Part shown: positions 50,901-60,575 of the stretch, in pieces | How the letters are laid out: the number at the start of each line of letters is the position of its first letter | Position numbering within the stretch: the first letter of the stretch is position 1 | NCBI GenBank assembly: GCA_021927905.1 | Contig: BLLK01000022.1 | Location: 3,410,001 to 3,474,000, forward strand | Source of the DNA: Chaetoceros tenuissimus | Lineage: Eukaryota > Bacillariophyta > Thalassiosirophyceae > Chaetocerotales > Chaetocerotaceae | Reading direction: 5' to 3' | DNA: 64,000 bases | The notes under the pieces: generated by a model | What the model was told of the DNA's origin: nothing | The model's input: the letters and a program-made list of their open reading frames with translations, nothing else | Database searches by the model: none | Translations under genes and position numbers: made by a program

Positions 50901-51408
50901 TACGAAACAGTCAAATGCTGGCTGGGGGTCTACTGATACAACAAGAACTTTGAAGCAAGAAGTGCCAACTGTAGACGATGGTAACCAGAAGTTAGTACCA
51001 AATGCAGTCAAAAAGCGCACTCCAAATTCAATACATTCACGCCAGGAAAATGCAGTCAAACCAAAGAAAGATAAGGTGCAATTCCCTGCATATCCAAAGA
51101 AAGAACTCTTGCAAAATGCAGTGAAACGGAAAATAGCAGCATCTGGTATGATGGGAAGAAATAATAAGGTAGAGTTTCCAGCATATCCAAAAGATGTGGC
51201 CACTACTAGCACCAAAACAAATGAACCAAAGGCGCAGACCGCTCCTATGAGTAATCAAAGTATGAAGCAAGCAGTCACTACTCAAGCAAAGGAACAAAAT
51301 CCATACCTTCGTACTCCCGAAGAGGAAGAGGAGTTGAAAAGGCTAAGGGAAAATGTAGTATGGAAATGGTCAACAACTCCCAATTTAGACACAAAGGTTC
51401 GAAGATAA
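47968..51408 (+). CDS. Plastid-targeted J-domain protein with long repetitive disordered region
   Basis: 1146 residues. The N-terminus (MRLLALGALNLFLLSASEA-FVSP) is a signal peptide with an ASAF-like plastid motif. A J domain at ~85-170 has the HPD tripeptide (LTHHPDYLL), RFAKINQAYTFL and a YHQDL end, so it could stimulate a plastid Hsp70. Beyond this, about 950 residues are disordered and repetitive: Gln/Glu/Val-rich units (NIPQNQVGTEVTA and NIPHNKVAAEVTT), three SANRPRLNVN units at ~790-850, and two (V)xFPAYPK units near 1030-1075. A short helical block (LILSWLKENEIEEEAEKRM) and a C-terminal EEEEELKRL helix stand out. It is a single exon. The repeats may scaffold partners. Confidence 0.85.
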   Translation: MRLLALGALNLFLLSASEAFVSPSSYLSQSVSTSTAQKRRKLETSSTTVVNPSPSISYPSKTSLQSTTDWNELKQQKIRLTQQSNRNHMAQTIKACKVLNFHPKMQFSKSGVVLDLDMKFVKKAYRQMALTHHPDYLLSSDATEEERQAANDRFAKINQAYTFLTSTKRYYHQDLNEHGQVKVVQRDRATQGFGHDPSVPFLRRVNQKYQERNQKVVKGNIASEKTAASPKFVASVKKAVNPRDQHIFSEMREQDRRMVVNPTQPTQPLVPKRVLNQKIQTFEDGNDMAVEKLDDGTSSEISGSNEVTGSETPLEHPQAQVEAAAEMEHELGDEEKQGAELQIAQEQVETNTHEETNEATLQVPFNQIESMTVEGNQLDEQKEKLPLQIPYSPMETVNGVENQTEIEQKEQATLQVTQTSSVSTLGEANQPGEQNKQVAMQFPPNQVGAEATVNIPQNQVGTEVTANIPHNKVAAEVTTNIPQVEIKSIDGGNNQSSEKNEKNQVGVQVPKGQSEAMETTFVQQKEEVALETAKVDNDMNKVNDDEQKHSQSPQFPEQQLYRVVNYVEIQEPAEEEQKDEQGLVIQWKKTRKSSIDEKRNTTRKDEKNQTSNISGTKVNFQLEAIDKKEIDDMASPDLLRIEQELPASSELSSVDDTLILSWLKENEIEEEAEKRMKFESRKECLLHYIKKKNFLPQVGTTKSSPAGMMQKRLEDAMAESNVSNISQDDISKLSLNVGGSQEGRNGISNGAAPSVSQNTMTGNQKPRRIEVVRRQVNVVERKTNAITPVESANRPRLNVNDSSSHKQVNRAAAISPTESANRPRLNVNEVRSKSVNESANRPRLNVNEVRSKRSTITNSSSISNQRSNHMRPPQVVPKAKKATMNWTTDDASITPKNDSVARTPQQNRKVEVTRKYTPQNDGTMDQAPSQASPSTTVVNSAARAQQRRVEVPRTVQNNNQVQSPMRTSSPSPSSATKTTKQSNAGWGSTDTTRTLKQEVPTVDDGNQKLVPNAVKKRTPNSIHSRQENAVKPKKDKVQFPAYPKKELLQNAVKRKIAASGMMGRNNKVEFPAYPKDVATTSTKTNEPKAQTAPMSNQSMKQAVTTQAKEQNPYLRTPEEEEELKRLRENVVWKWSTTPNLDTKVRR

Positions 51409-51732
51409 CAAAGTTCTTTGAAATGAATAAATAAATAGTGATAACAGTAGTAGGGTATCAATTAGGGGATTAGTCCATATTTTTGTATCACCTATTTGCA
51501 CGTACTTGCAGAGGCAATCTTTTTCTATCGTCAAACAATGACTATAGAATATTTAAAAATTGACAGTAGCTAAATAGCTCATACACGTACGTACTGTTTG
51601 AATATGTTTGTCGCAGCATGTTTGCATCCACTCTCAGTGCATCAGTGGTAACGTGGTAACTGCTTTTATCACTATTCGATTTCACTATTTTCTCTTTCTT
51701 CTCTTTTACCACCATCAGTAAACCCTAGAGTC
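51409..51732. other. Intergenic region
   Basis: About 325 bp with GTACGTACTG-type words near 51590; no gene is seen. Confidence 0.4.
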
Positions 51733-52560
51733 ATGCGTCTGGCAGCTTGGCTTCTTCTTTTACATCTAAGAGTTCCATCGTCAACTGCCGCGACATCTAA
51801 TCTAGTAGCCTTTGTCAGCCACACAAATAAAAGCAAGCTTCAGAAAAGATACACACAAACAAACATCAACATGAGTACTCCAGTATCTATGGATTCACCA
51901 TCCGCGCATAGAAATAAAGATCCCATTTGGCAAGTAATTCAAAAAGAAATCTTAACGCTCCTCCCAAAGGATCAACTCACAGTCATGGAGATTGCAGCAG
52001 GATGTGGTGTACATTGTGAACATTTCGCATCGAAAATGAATGAAATGAATCCGAATCTAAAGTTGAAATGGTACCCTACAGATCCTGATCCTCCATCTCT
52101 ACAAGCATTACAGGAAAGAATCAGTAATTTAGGAAATGTAAAACTGAAGAAATCTATTCAAACGCTGCCATTGACTCTGAATGAAGAAGGGATTATGGAA
52201 GATGAAACTAGCAAAATCATCCATCAGCATTCTGAATCCGAAGACCCTATTCATTTTATGATGTGTATTAACATGATTCATATCAGTCCATGGACTGCAA
52301 CTTTGGGGGTATTCCATGTAGCATCTGCATGTCTTGCGAAAGATGGTGTGCTCATGACTTATGGACCATATAAAGAAAATGGCACTGCTGTAGAATCTAA
52401 CTTGAGGTTTGACGCCAGTCTCAAGAGCCGCAATGTTGAATGGGGAGTCAGAGATATTGAAAAGGTCATAGATGTTGCAGAGAGTAAAGGATTTTCATTG
52501 AAACAAAAGATAGAAATGCCTGCAAATAACTTGTGTCTGATATTCCAAAAGAAAGAATAA
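51733..52560 (+). CDS. METTL26: METTL26/DUF938-family SAM-dependent methyltransferase
   Basis: 275 residues. The DUF938 family has a class-I methyltransferase fold whose substrate is unknown. Seen here are RNKDPIWQV, the SAM-binding loop VMEIAAGCGVHCEHFA, WYPTDPDPPSL, NMIHISPW, the TYGPYKENG loop, SNLRFDASL, WGVRDIEKV and MPANNLCLIFQKK. These match the whole family length. The first ~26 residues form a hydrophobic leader (LAAWLLLLHLRV) that may target an organelle. An internal ATG at 51871 would give a cytosolic form. Its 3' end converges on the CCCH gene with 47 bp between. Confidence 0.92.
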   Translation: MRLAAWLLLLHLRVPSSTAATSNLVAFVSHTNKSKLQKRYTQTNINMSTPVSMDSPSAHRNKDPIWQVIQKEILTLLPKDQLTVMEIAAGCGVHCEHFASKMNEMNPNLKLKWYPTDPDPPSLQALQERISNLGNVKLKKSIQTLPLTLNEEGIMEDETSKIIHQHSESEDPIHFMMCINMIHISPWTATLGVFHVASACLAKDGVLMTYGPYKENGTAVESNLRFDASLKSRNVEWGVRDIEKVIDVAESKGFSLKQKIEMPANNLCLIFQKKE

Positions 52561-52607
52561 TAAGTTCTACTGTGTATGCTAAAGCTATGTTTAGACAATT
52601 ATTAACA

Positions 52608-53741
52608 TTAGTTTTGGATCTTTACTGTTTTGCCATCTGCGCTCATTGTCTTTTCTTCTGATATTGCTTCTTTCAGTATATTCTTCAATTCACTTTTGCC
52701 TATAGATATGTCCTTCTTTTCTATTTTCGCTTGGACAAGTTTTCGCAGCTCCTTCAATTTGAGTTCTGTGCTTTTGGACTTTTCAAATGCCTTCTTCATT
52801 GCCTTCACAACCGTCTTTTTCACTTTCTTGTCTGATGATGACAATGATTTGGATTCTAATGCCGAGGATGATTCACTTTTGGTGGCATCTTTACATACTT
52901 CTGCTGGTTCTGATGGACTATTTTTGGTATCCTGTGTAGGTTCACATTCATGTCGAAACCTACACTTTTTCATGGTACACTTTGTACCCCATTTACACAA
53001 TGCAACGTGTGTGATTTCTTTCTTGACCTTTTTGTTTGCTTCGGTCTCCTCGTTCTTGTCATTATCGTCATTCTCACTCCTATTCCTTCTCTTCTTGTTG
53101 TCCTCGTCTTCTGACTTCTTTTTTCCTTTTGGAGCATGACTAAATTTACATCTATCTCCAAATGGACACTTGCCATTTTGAAAAGCATAGCACATTTGTT
53201 TTTGCTTTGAATCTCTAGATGATCGATCTTCTAACCGTTCTCTAGATTCTTTACTACAAGTCTTACATCTAAATGGCAAATGATCCCATTGATGCTTGCG
53301 ATACTTTTTCTGTTCTTGAACAGTGAATAAAAACATTTGACTACAGTCTCGACAGGTGAGTGGCTCATCTCCATCTTTGGCTGATGCAAGAACAGCTTCA
53401 TCCCATGCCCTTTTCGCAGCAGTTTTGGCACGTCGGAGATCTTTGTTGGTTTTATCAGCTTTGAATTCTAATAGAGCTTGACGATAGGCTGCTTCCAATG
53501 CTGCAATTTTAGGATCTACTTTTTCTTCCTCTTGTCTGGGTTCTTTTTTAGCAAACTGCTTCTTTTCCTTTTTAGATTTTGTTTCTTTTACAGATACTGC
53601 TGCTATTTCATTATTTGGTGTAACTTCGATTTCCATTTCTTGTGGCTTGTTCTCTTCGTTTGAAACATTTGAGTCAACGGATGATGATGAGGTAGTGCTT
53701 GCAGCGCTGCTACTGCTGCTGCTTGATTCTGAGTCGCTCAT
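52608..53741 (-). CDS. CCCH zinc-finger protein with treble-clef-like zinc domain
   Basis: 377 residues from the ATG at 53741; the longer frame starts at TTG. It opens with a Ser-rich acidic N-terminus and Lys/Glu-rich helices. A zinc-ribbon/treble-clef module follows at ~130-163 (CRDCSQMFLFTVQEQKKY, then LPFRCKTC), then a CCCH finger at ~184-202 (C-x7-C-x5-C-x3-H) and a second CCCH (C-x5-C-x4-C-x3-H) near 245-262. The tail is Lys-rich helical. Tandem CCCH fingers usually bind RNA, so a nuclear RNA-processing role is plausible. No introns are visible. Confidence 0.85.
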   Translation of the reverse strand: MSDSESSSSSSSAASTTSSSSVDSNVSNEENKPQEMEIEVTPNNEIAAVSVKETKSKKEKKQFAKKEPRQEEEKVDPKIAALEAAYRQALLEFKADKTNKDLRRAKTAAKRAWDEAVLASAKDGDEPLTCRDCSQMFLFTVQEQKKYRKHQWDHLPFRCKTCSKESRERLEDRSSRDSKQKQMCYAFQNGKCPFGDRCKFSHAPKGKKKSEDEDNKKRRNRSENDDNDKNEETEANKKVKKEITHVALCKWGTKCTMKKCRFRHECEPTQDTKNSPSEPAEVCKDATKSESSSALESKSLSSSDKKVKKTVVKAMKKAFEKSKSTELKLKELRKLVQAKIEKKDISIGKSELKNILKEAISEEKTMSADGKTVKIQN

Positions 53742-54150
53742 GGTACTGCCCTGATACAATGATTAAGTTGAATTGTTGTAGAAGGGTGGAATATGGCTGA
53801 AGTATTCAATAGTATTTCACAGTTCACAGTGAAAAAGTGAAGAGAAAAATGTTCCGTCTTTCCATTTTCACTGGTCGTCGTGCAGAGATCAGAACCTATA
53901 AATAGAAGAACAAAAAGATAAGTACTACATATAACCGCGCTTTACCTTCCAACTTCAAGATTCTTCATGTCGGAGGAAGAATCTTTTTGATCAAAAACAT
54001 CTGACTGCTTTTTTCTCATTGCAAAATAAAAAGAATCAAAAGAATCTCTACGAGAAGCGTTCTGAACAAAGTACATATTCTCCTCCTAGTTTCATTATTC
54101 TTCGTTGCACATAATTCAAGATTTATATACAATAGATACAGTCAATCAAA
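53742..54150. other. Bidirectional promoter region CCCH/SPX-GDPD
   Basis: About 410 bp between divergent genes, with an AT-rich TTTATATACAATAG run just before the ATG at 54151. No gene is seen. Confidence 0.4.
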
Positions 54151-55776
54151 ATGGTAAAGTTCGGGAGACATTTACAATTCTTTCTAGAATGTGAGGACGA
54201 AAGCGAAAGTTCCTACATTGTACCATACAATAAACTACGTGATGAAATATTTGCCAATCAACACAAGACATTTGTTGATCCTTCATATTCATTCGAGTAT
54301 GAATGGCGATCGGCGCTTGAACATGCCAGTAAAGACTATCAGGAATCCATGTCATCCTGTATGCATTCTTTGTTTGAAGCTATAGCAAATATTCCCAATG
54401 CGAGAGGAGCCTCGTTTGAAGCTGCGTTGAAAATATATACGTCGACAGTTGGAGCAAAGGCTTGTCGTGAACTACTTATATTTCTCAAGAATATTCAATC
54501 AGCTGCTTCGTTAAATAGTGAAGGATTGAGAAAATTAGTCAAGAAATATGACAAACAGCAAGAATCTTCTTTGAATACTTTGAGCACGACCCTTTTGCCT
54601 GAATTGTACATGACTAATTTCTTTACGGGTTCAAAGGCTTTGAATGAAGCTATTGAAACCCTACGTGATCAGTTGGATGATCTAGATGAGGATTACGAAG
54701 ATGACTATGAGGCATACAGTGATGTTGAAAATTATCGTGAGGAAAAGAAGCAATCTGAAGACTATGAAGAAATCATGATTGGAAGAAGGGCCAATGAAAT
54801 GCTATGGTTTCGTGATACAGTTCGTCAAATTCCACAAGAAGACATCAAACATGCCGTGGCTCATCGGGGTTTTCACAACCCAACTGGTAGAAGTGATTTG
54901 AGGCCTTTGGAAAATTCATTGGCTGCATTTGAAGCAGCATGGAGTAATGGAATGCAAATATGTGAATGTGATGTATCCTTGACCAAGGATGAAAAACTAG
55001 TCATGTGTCATGACTCCAACTTTGCGAGATTATCTCTTGATCCATCGTCGGATACTTCCAATACAAAAGTATCTGATTTAACATTCAAGGAACTCATTGC
55101 TCTAACACTCAAGAATGGAGTGAGAGCACCTCTACTTTCAGATGTACTCAATAGTGCATCCATGATTGGACCAGATAAAAAGTTGATTGTAGAAATCAAA
55201 CCTGGTAACAATCAAGCTGCTATGGCTTTGGCGAGATTATTGACAAAGCATCCAGAATACTGTAATCACATTGATTCCATCATGAGTTTCGATCTTTGGT
55301 CTATGCATTCTTTAAAACAGGTACTCAAGCAGAACTTAGCGCATTTGCAATCTACATCTCCTGTTGGGTTGTCATCTTCAGTTGATTCTCAAATGTTCAA
55401 AAGTGCTTCGCCAGCGAAGGACTCTATATTAGACCCAGCCAGTCCTATTACTCTGCCAAAGATATTACTTCTGACTGTAGCAGATCCTCCAAAAGACAAC
55501 TTCGAACTTTGGGTAGATTGTTCCGACTATAGTCCGGTAGATGGATGGGTCAACACTGATGAATCAACTCTTGATGGCGTTTACGTAAAATTCGAATCAG
55601 AAATGCTGGAAGCAGATGGTCGGGCTGAACTTCAAGCTCTTTGTGCAAAGTATACCGTAGGAATTTGGGGAGTTGTTAATAAAGATCCTGATGACTACGA
55701 AACAATGAGATTTTTGGTAAATGAATGCGGAGTTTCTTACTTTAATACTGATATGCCTCATGACTTTTTAACATAG
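54151..55776 (+). CDS. SPX-domain glycerophosphodiester phosphodiesterase
   Basis: 541 residues. An N-terminal SPX domain (MVKFGRHL, YIVPYNKLRDEI, then GLRKLVKKYDKQ near 125-135), which senses inositol pyrophosphates and so phosphate status, is fused to a GDPD domain from about 240. The GDPD catalytic set is visible: AHRGFHN (His-Arg), LENSLAAFEAAW, CECDVSLTKD, MCHDSNF, LIVEIKPGN and the C-terminal VGIWGVVN...FNTDMP. The enzyme would release glycerol-3-phosphate from glycerophosphodiesters, recovering phosphorus from deacylated lipids. Yeast Gde1 has a comparable SPX plus GDPD arrangement. There is no signal peptide, so it is probably cytosolic. It is a single exon. Confidence 0.93.
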   Translation: MVKFGRHLQFFLECEDESESSYIVPYNKLRDEIFANQHKTFVDPSYSFEYEWRSALEHASKDYQESMSSCMHSLFEAIANIPNARGASFEAALKIYTSTVGAKACRELLIFLKNIQSAASLNSEGLRKLVKKYDKQQESSLNTLSTTLLPELYMTNFFTGSKALNEAIETLRDQLDDLDEDYEDDYEAYSDVENYREEKKQSEDYEEIMIGRRANEMLWFRDTVRQIPQEDIKHAVAHRGFHNPTGRSDLRPLENSLAAFEAAWSNGMQICECDVSLTKDEKLVMCHDSNFARLSLDPSSDTSNTKVSDLTFKELIALTLKNGVRAPLLSDVLNSASMIGPDKKLIVEIKPGNNQAAMALARLLTKHPEYCNHIDSIMSFDLWSMHSLKQVLKQNLAHLQSTSPVGLSSSVDSQMFKSASPAKDSILDPASPITLPKILLLTVADPPKDNFELWVDCSDYSPVDGWVNTDESTLDGVYVKFESEMLEADGRAELQALCAKYTVGIWGVVNKDPDDYETMRFLVNECGVSYFNTDMPHDFLT

Positions 55777-55932
55777 ATAATATTTAGAAATAAGATAGAC
55801 TTGTAAGATCCGTGATTACAATAGCCAAGAAGAAGTAGTTTTGCTTTCAGTTCTTCTCTTCCGTGTACAGCGTAGAAAATATCTATCCTTTACAAAATTA
55901 GATTGAGGTTTCCAGTTTCAGCCTCTTTAGAA

Positions 55933-57472
55933 TTAGATTCTTTCATCATCCTCAAAATCTTCATCAGCTTCCTGGATCCCATCTCTATCCTCGTTTCCTC
56001 CCAGAATATGTTCGTTGTACCTTGGGGCAAGGAACAAGGAACTAAGAAGTGTTGCGAGTGCAAGAAACGCTCCAAATATGAAAAGCCAAGTAAGGTCTGA
56101 ACTCTCGTCAGATTCCTGAATAGAATATATTGTTACAACAAATGTTGTCCCCTTGATTCCAATATTATATGGCATAAGACGAAAAAAGCGGTCTGCAAAT
56201 GTGGTGGATGTAGATACCATGGCCTCAGAATAGGAGTTTTGCTCATGCTCTACTTTCCATCTTAGGATGTACGCTACTAGTTCAACGATGAATGTAGCTG
56301 TAGGCACTAGAATCAAAACCAAGTTCATTGCAAATACGAACCAATTACGATTACGATTTTCCAATGGACGCAGTTGTCTCCAAGATATACTCAAAAATAC
56401 TCCAAGCGCACCTGCAGCAATAGTAAGCAACGTGATACCACTCCAAACTTCTGGAGTAGGGGAGACTTCAGGGCGGTTGGTTCGTATGTCCATCATGAGA
56501 GGAAGAGAATTGACTGTGCTTTGTGTATAAGCGCTGACATTAAACACTGAATCTTTAAGTCTTGTGTTAGAGAAATAGTCAGTTTGTCGAATAAATGCAG
56601 AAAGTGGAACCTTTGATGGAGATATTTCGAACCAATAACCAATAAAGGCACCAAAGAAAGTATCAAATATACTGAAAGCCATTGAGTTTTTCGCATCATT
56701 CAGGTATGCGAATACTCCAACAACATCCCAATCTGGATTTGGAAATGTAAGAAATGGGCTATTCATTATATCTTCAAATGTAACATCGGTAGGAATGAAA
56801 TCGGCATTTGATGGAAATAATTCATTTGCTATCAAAGAGCGTCCTACTGTCAACCCAGTCTCTTTGTGTACAAACTTGAGATTCTCTAGGTTGTCATCGA
56901 TACAAGTGACTGTTCGAAATTCCCCTTGCACCCAGGTGCACCCTACTAATTCAAGTTCATCCAATGAAGGAAGCAAAGGCTGACTGAGGCAATCTAGATA
57001 TTTTTCATCCTCTCCAAGAAGGAGAACAGGAGATGTTACAGTGTAATTCCCAGTTTTTGTCACCAAAAACATATCAATCGCAGCTCTCAAATCGCACAAG
57101 TCAGTCATGCACATACATGAAAGCTGGACCCATGAAATTTGTGTGCTCATTTTCCTTTCATTTGAGGAAACCTCTTCATACCCACTTTTCAAAACATTAG
57201 TGAGGTAGTCATTACTTCTGGAGTCTAATGCTAATAAGTCGTTACGAAAGACGGTAGTTACGTTTTGGAACGAATCTATTCTCTCCGCGTGAGAGGTAGT
57301 CAAAATAGAACCACCATTTCCGAATTTACTAACAGCAACATCTAAGCCATTTTTAGCCACAGAAAATATGGCTTGGTCATCTGTAAAAGCAGTTGTAAAA
57401 AAGTAAGTAAAAGATCGGCTCATATTGTAAAGGATTTTTCTTTCCGTTCCACTTACAGAAAGGAGATGACAT
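55933..57472 (-). CDS. Predicted multi-pass membrane protein, unknown family
   Basis: I favour two exons. The first is a 16-nt exon, 57472-57457 (MSSPF), followed by a 76-bp GTAAGT...TTTTACAG intron, and the second is 57380-55933, for 487 residues in frame. Unspliced, an ATG at 57423 gives 496 residues that start inside the intron. A ~290-residue soluble region with paired Cys (CMCMTDLCDL, CLSQPLL, CTWVQGEFRTVTC) is followed by about four membrane segments (WSGITLLTIAAGALGVF, FVFAMNLVLILVPTATFIVEL, FVVTIYSI, WLFIFGAFLALATLLSSLFL) and an acidic tail. The Cys-rich part suggests a receptor-like or lumenal domain, although no signal peptide is seen. Function is unknown. Confidence 0.65.
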
Positions 57473-57956
57473 TGTATTGTTCTAAGAAGATAGAATTGCT
57501 TTGTTCTATTAAGATTTATGAGAATGTAAAGCGCTTTCAAATGGTCGTAAAAGATAATTTGTTCATAAAAGCAAATGATTTCTCAACAAGGGAAGCCTGT
57601 GGGGAGCACATCCGAAAAGACAAAAAGACCCCCCTCATTTTTAATTTATGCGGGACTAAAGATGGACTTGGAAATCAGATCATCAGATCCTTCAAAACAT
57701 AACACCGAAAAAGTTTTAAAATGCAAATTATTCATTAGCAACATAGACAAAGGAAATATGCATATCGAGAGATCACAGCTGTATATATCAATGTGCTTCT
57801 TCTGCATGTGATAACCTAACTCCCGACACCATTCACCTCATTCCTCTAGAAACTTTGCTGCGAGAATTTCAAATATATAACATGTAAATGAACCTTCCTT
57901 CTTCGTAAATCAGATGGATGGAAGGGGTCGGCAGCTTGGTCAAAGCGATCATTGGT
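57473..57956. other. Intergenic region
   Basis: About 480 bp holding the membrane-protein promoter and the 3' flank of the Cys-rich gene. Short open stretches here have no recognisable product. Confidence 0.4.
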
Positions 57957-59150
57957 TTAATATTCCCACGATCCACCTCTCATAGCCTTGCCTTTCTTCT
58001 CACTTTTCGCTTTCTTCCCTCCACCGTGTGGAACATCTTTGGCAATTGCGAACTCAGAAGTGCAACCATATGTAGTCTTAAACCCAAGATCGTCCATAGT
58101 ACACTCTGACGGTTTGCAGATTGGCTCGGATGTGCGTATAACCATCTTCTCATGCCAAGGACACTCAACCATCTCATCAGCGAAAACTAGCTCTCCTTTC
58201 ATTTCATCACAGAGATACTGGAGACTTACTAAATCATCTTCTGAGCATCCACCATCGAGGCACCGCTTAGATGTGCCGCGAAAGTATCTTTCTACAAATC
58301 CATCCATTGCATTTAATGCACTTGCGCATTCCTCTCTTTCAAAAGGTGCATGTGGTTCGTTAGATGTATCGGTATACTCAATACTAGAAGTTGAACATCC
58401 TCCTCCTTCGAGACCATCCATCTTCAATTCTTTGTAGGCCTCAAGAGAGCATGTTGGATGCTGGCACAAAGGGTATTTCATAACGGTTGTTCCGAGATCA
58501 GCTTTGGCTTCACAAAATTCCTCGATGTTAACCCACGAGAAGACGCCTTCTGCGTTTGCACAAAGATTTTGAAGCTGGGTCTCATCACATTCAAGTCCTG
58601 AAAACCCATCACATGATTGAGACGCAGCTCTGAACTGAACATACTGATCAGTACTTTTGAATTTGTCCAATTCTTCAAGGGTACATACTTCTTTTTCGAG
58701 TACGGCATAGTCCTCTTCTTCAAAGTACCCGATTTCGAAATCTTCTTCAACATCCTCTTCCTCAAGAAGTCTTCCTTGTCTTCTTCTTCGCCAAGTGTGC
58801 TTGCAAATATGCAAAGGTGGAATTGGAGGGTTATTGTGCCCAGGTAAGTTATTCCATGACTGGACGTTGCAAATGCGAGGAATACAGAGGAAAGTTGGCT
58901 CTACAGAAAACGAACCAGGATCGCCGTAACAGTTGTGAGTATATTTCAGGTTCCCAATAAACTTGAATCCCATCTCTCTGCATTGATTTGCAATCATTCT
59001 CATGTTGCAAGTACCATGTTTACATGAAGCTGTCCACTGGTCAATTTTCCATTTTTGTGACCAGTAGTACCAATCAAGGTGACATGCAGCTCCTAACTTC
59101 GGTAGCAAGCTGCAAAGGAAGATAATAACTTGTACGTTTCCAAGTTTCAT
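57957..59150 (-). CDS. Secreted Cys-rich protein with RRRRQGR processing-like site
   Basis: 397 residues from the ATG at 59150, which gives a clean signal peptide (KLGNVQVIIFLCSLLPKLGA). An upstream in-frame ATG at 59222 would add 24 residues. After a Cys/Trp-rich N-terminal domain comes WRRRRQGRLLEEED, a basic site followed by acid that resembles the RXL cleavage sites of diatom silica-associated proteins, or a furin site. The remainder has many Cys in repeated blocks (CTLEELDKF, LCANAEGVFSW, CSLEAYKEL, CSEDDLVSLQYLC, CTMDDLGF). The tail is Lys/Gly-rich. It may be a cell-wall or surface protein, but I know no family for it. Confidence 0.75.
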   Translation of the reverse strand: MKLGNVQVIIFLCSLLPKLGAACHLDWYYWSQKWKIDQWTASCKHGTCNMRMIANQCREMGFKFIGNLKYTHNCYGDPGSFSVEPTFLCIPRICNVQSWNNLPGHNNPPIPPLHICKHTWRRRRQGRLLEEEDVEEDFEIGYFEEEDYAVLEKEVCTLEELDKFKSTDQYVQFRAASQSCDGFSGLECDETQLQNLCANAEGVFSWVNIEEFCEAKADLGTTVMKYPLCQHPTCSLEAYKELKMDGLEGGGCSTSSIEYTDTSNEPHAPFEREECASALNAMDGFVERYFRGTSKRCLDGGCSEDDLVSLQYLCDEMKGELVFADEMVECPWHEKMVIRTSEPICKPSECTMDDLGFKTTYGCTSEFAIAKDVPHGGGKKAKSEKKGKAMRGGSWEY

Positions 59151-59768
59151 GATGATTGATATGATCAAAGAAAAAAATATGAGTGCTTCTGATGAAGAGG
59201 AACATCGATCTTCCCAAAACATTCAAGAACCGAAGCCCTATTCTATGTAGAAACATACGCTGACATCTCGTAGGCAGTCAAATCCTAACAGTAACATTCC
59301 CCTTGGATTGGAGAAATCCAAAAAACTTCCGGTACATTGTAAATTCAATTTTAGTGGGTTCGGGATCCCTCAACCGAAAAATATTTACATGCGAAGCCCA
59401 ACTGTTTAGGGTTCGGGTTCCCACAAATTTCTTTTTAGTCAATTTTTCACAGTAGCCGTAGTAATGTTGGCTCCCCAAATGTGATGCTGCTATGATTTCC
59501 TACATTTTTTGCAATATTCGAACTCAATACATTAGGATCAATTCTTTCTTCAGTTATGATAATTGGTTGCAACTTGTAGTTTCGACCATCTCTAGGAATA
59601 TGAGTGTTAATCAAAGGAATCTGAATTCAGTCTCTGACTGCATCAAAGAATGGTGCGTAGTAAGTAGCGGAAGAATAATCTTGTCTTTCACTGTCACGAT
59701 CTAGTTTACATGCTTTTCTGTATACCATCAGCAACCTTGAATCACTCCATGCATAAAATTTATTGCAA
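59151..59768. other. Intergenic region
   Basis: About 620 bp. Two related words, GGGTTCGGGATCCC (near 59357) and AGGGTTCGGGTTCCC (near 59407), occur 50 bp apart. No gene or RNA is supported. Confidence 0.45.
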
Positions 59769-60575
59769 TCAAGTCGTAGTTGGAAAGATGGTCCTTCTTT
59801 TTTCCAAAGATTTCCTCTCCGTATCTGTCCTCTTCATGATTCGCACCAACATGGCAACTCTAGGTGAGTCTCCCGGATAATCAGCTTCAACAAGCATATT
59901 AATACTCTTGACATAATAATCCATAGCCTCCTTGAACATTTTCCTTTTTCGATAAATATTGGCTTGACAAGAATACAACGCCGACTTTTCCTCCATCAAA
60001 TGTGAGAAATATCGTTTGGTAACATTCGACGCATAATCCTTTACAAGAACAAATTTAGAAGAACCAGAATGTAAATCAAGTGTATCTTGCTCCTGATCCT
60101 CTTCAATATCTTGAATCACTTCAGCAATCATCATTTCAAGTCGTTCATCGAGTATATCCTGTGCCTCCTTGAGAAAAGACTTTGCTTTATCAAATCGTCC
60201 CTGTTTTTTATATTCAAGAGCAAGAGCATGTAATGACCGTGTGATACAATTATGATACCGTCCATATTTTCTCAATTGTATATCGAGAGCTTCTTGCATT
60301 TCCTTGACGGAATGATTGTTGTGTTGTTCATCTTCTATAGATTCTGCATCTGATGTCTGACGTTGAATGTTGGATCGTTCCTTGATTTGTGAATGATCTC
60401 GTTTATCCTTGTGGATCGTTCGTATTGGACTTGCAGTTGGACTGACTGTATGAGTTTCCATAGGTTCTGCAGCACTTTGTTCGTGCATGTGTGTGTTGTT
60501 CTTTGTAGATTGTGTTGGGAATTCTTTCTCTTGAGTAGTTTGTGCTTCAATTTCAGTCCCGCTCCTTGCTACCAT
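59769..60575 (-). CDS. TPR-like protein
   Basis: 268 residues starting at the ATG at 60575. The first ~100 residues are disordered (Thr/Gln/Ser-rich). Two or more tetratricopeptide-like helix pairs follow: TRSLHALALEYKKQGRFDKAK, then FLKEAQDIL and later ALYSCQANIYRKRKMFKEAM, then YYVKSINMLVEA, with a 55-residue acidic insertion between them. TPRs mediate protein contacts; the partner is unknown. It is divergent from the glutaredoxin-like gene across a 401-bp spacer. No introns are apparent. Confidence 0.75.
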   Translation of the reverse strand: MVARSGTEIEAQTTQEKEFPTQSTKNNTHMHEQSAAEPMETHTVSPTASPIRTIHKDKRDHSQIKERSNIQRQTSDAESIEDEQHNNHSVKEMQEALDIQLRKYGRYHNCITRSLHALALEYKKQGRFDKAKSFLKEAQDILDERLEMMIAEVIQDIEEDQEQDTLDLHSGSSKFVLVKDYASNVTKRYFSHLMEEKSALYSCQANIYRKRKMFKEAMDYYVKSINMLVEADYPGDSPRVAMLVRIMKRTDTERKSLEKRRTIFPTTT

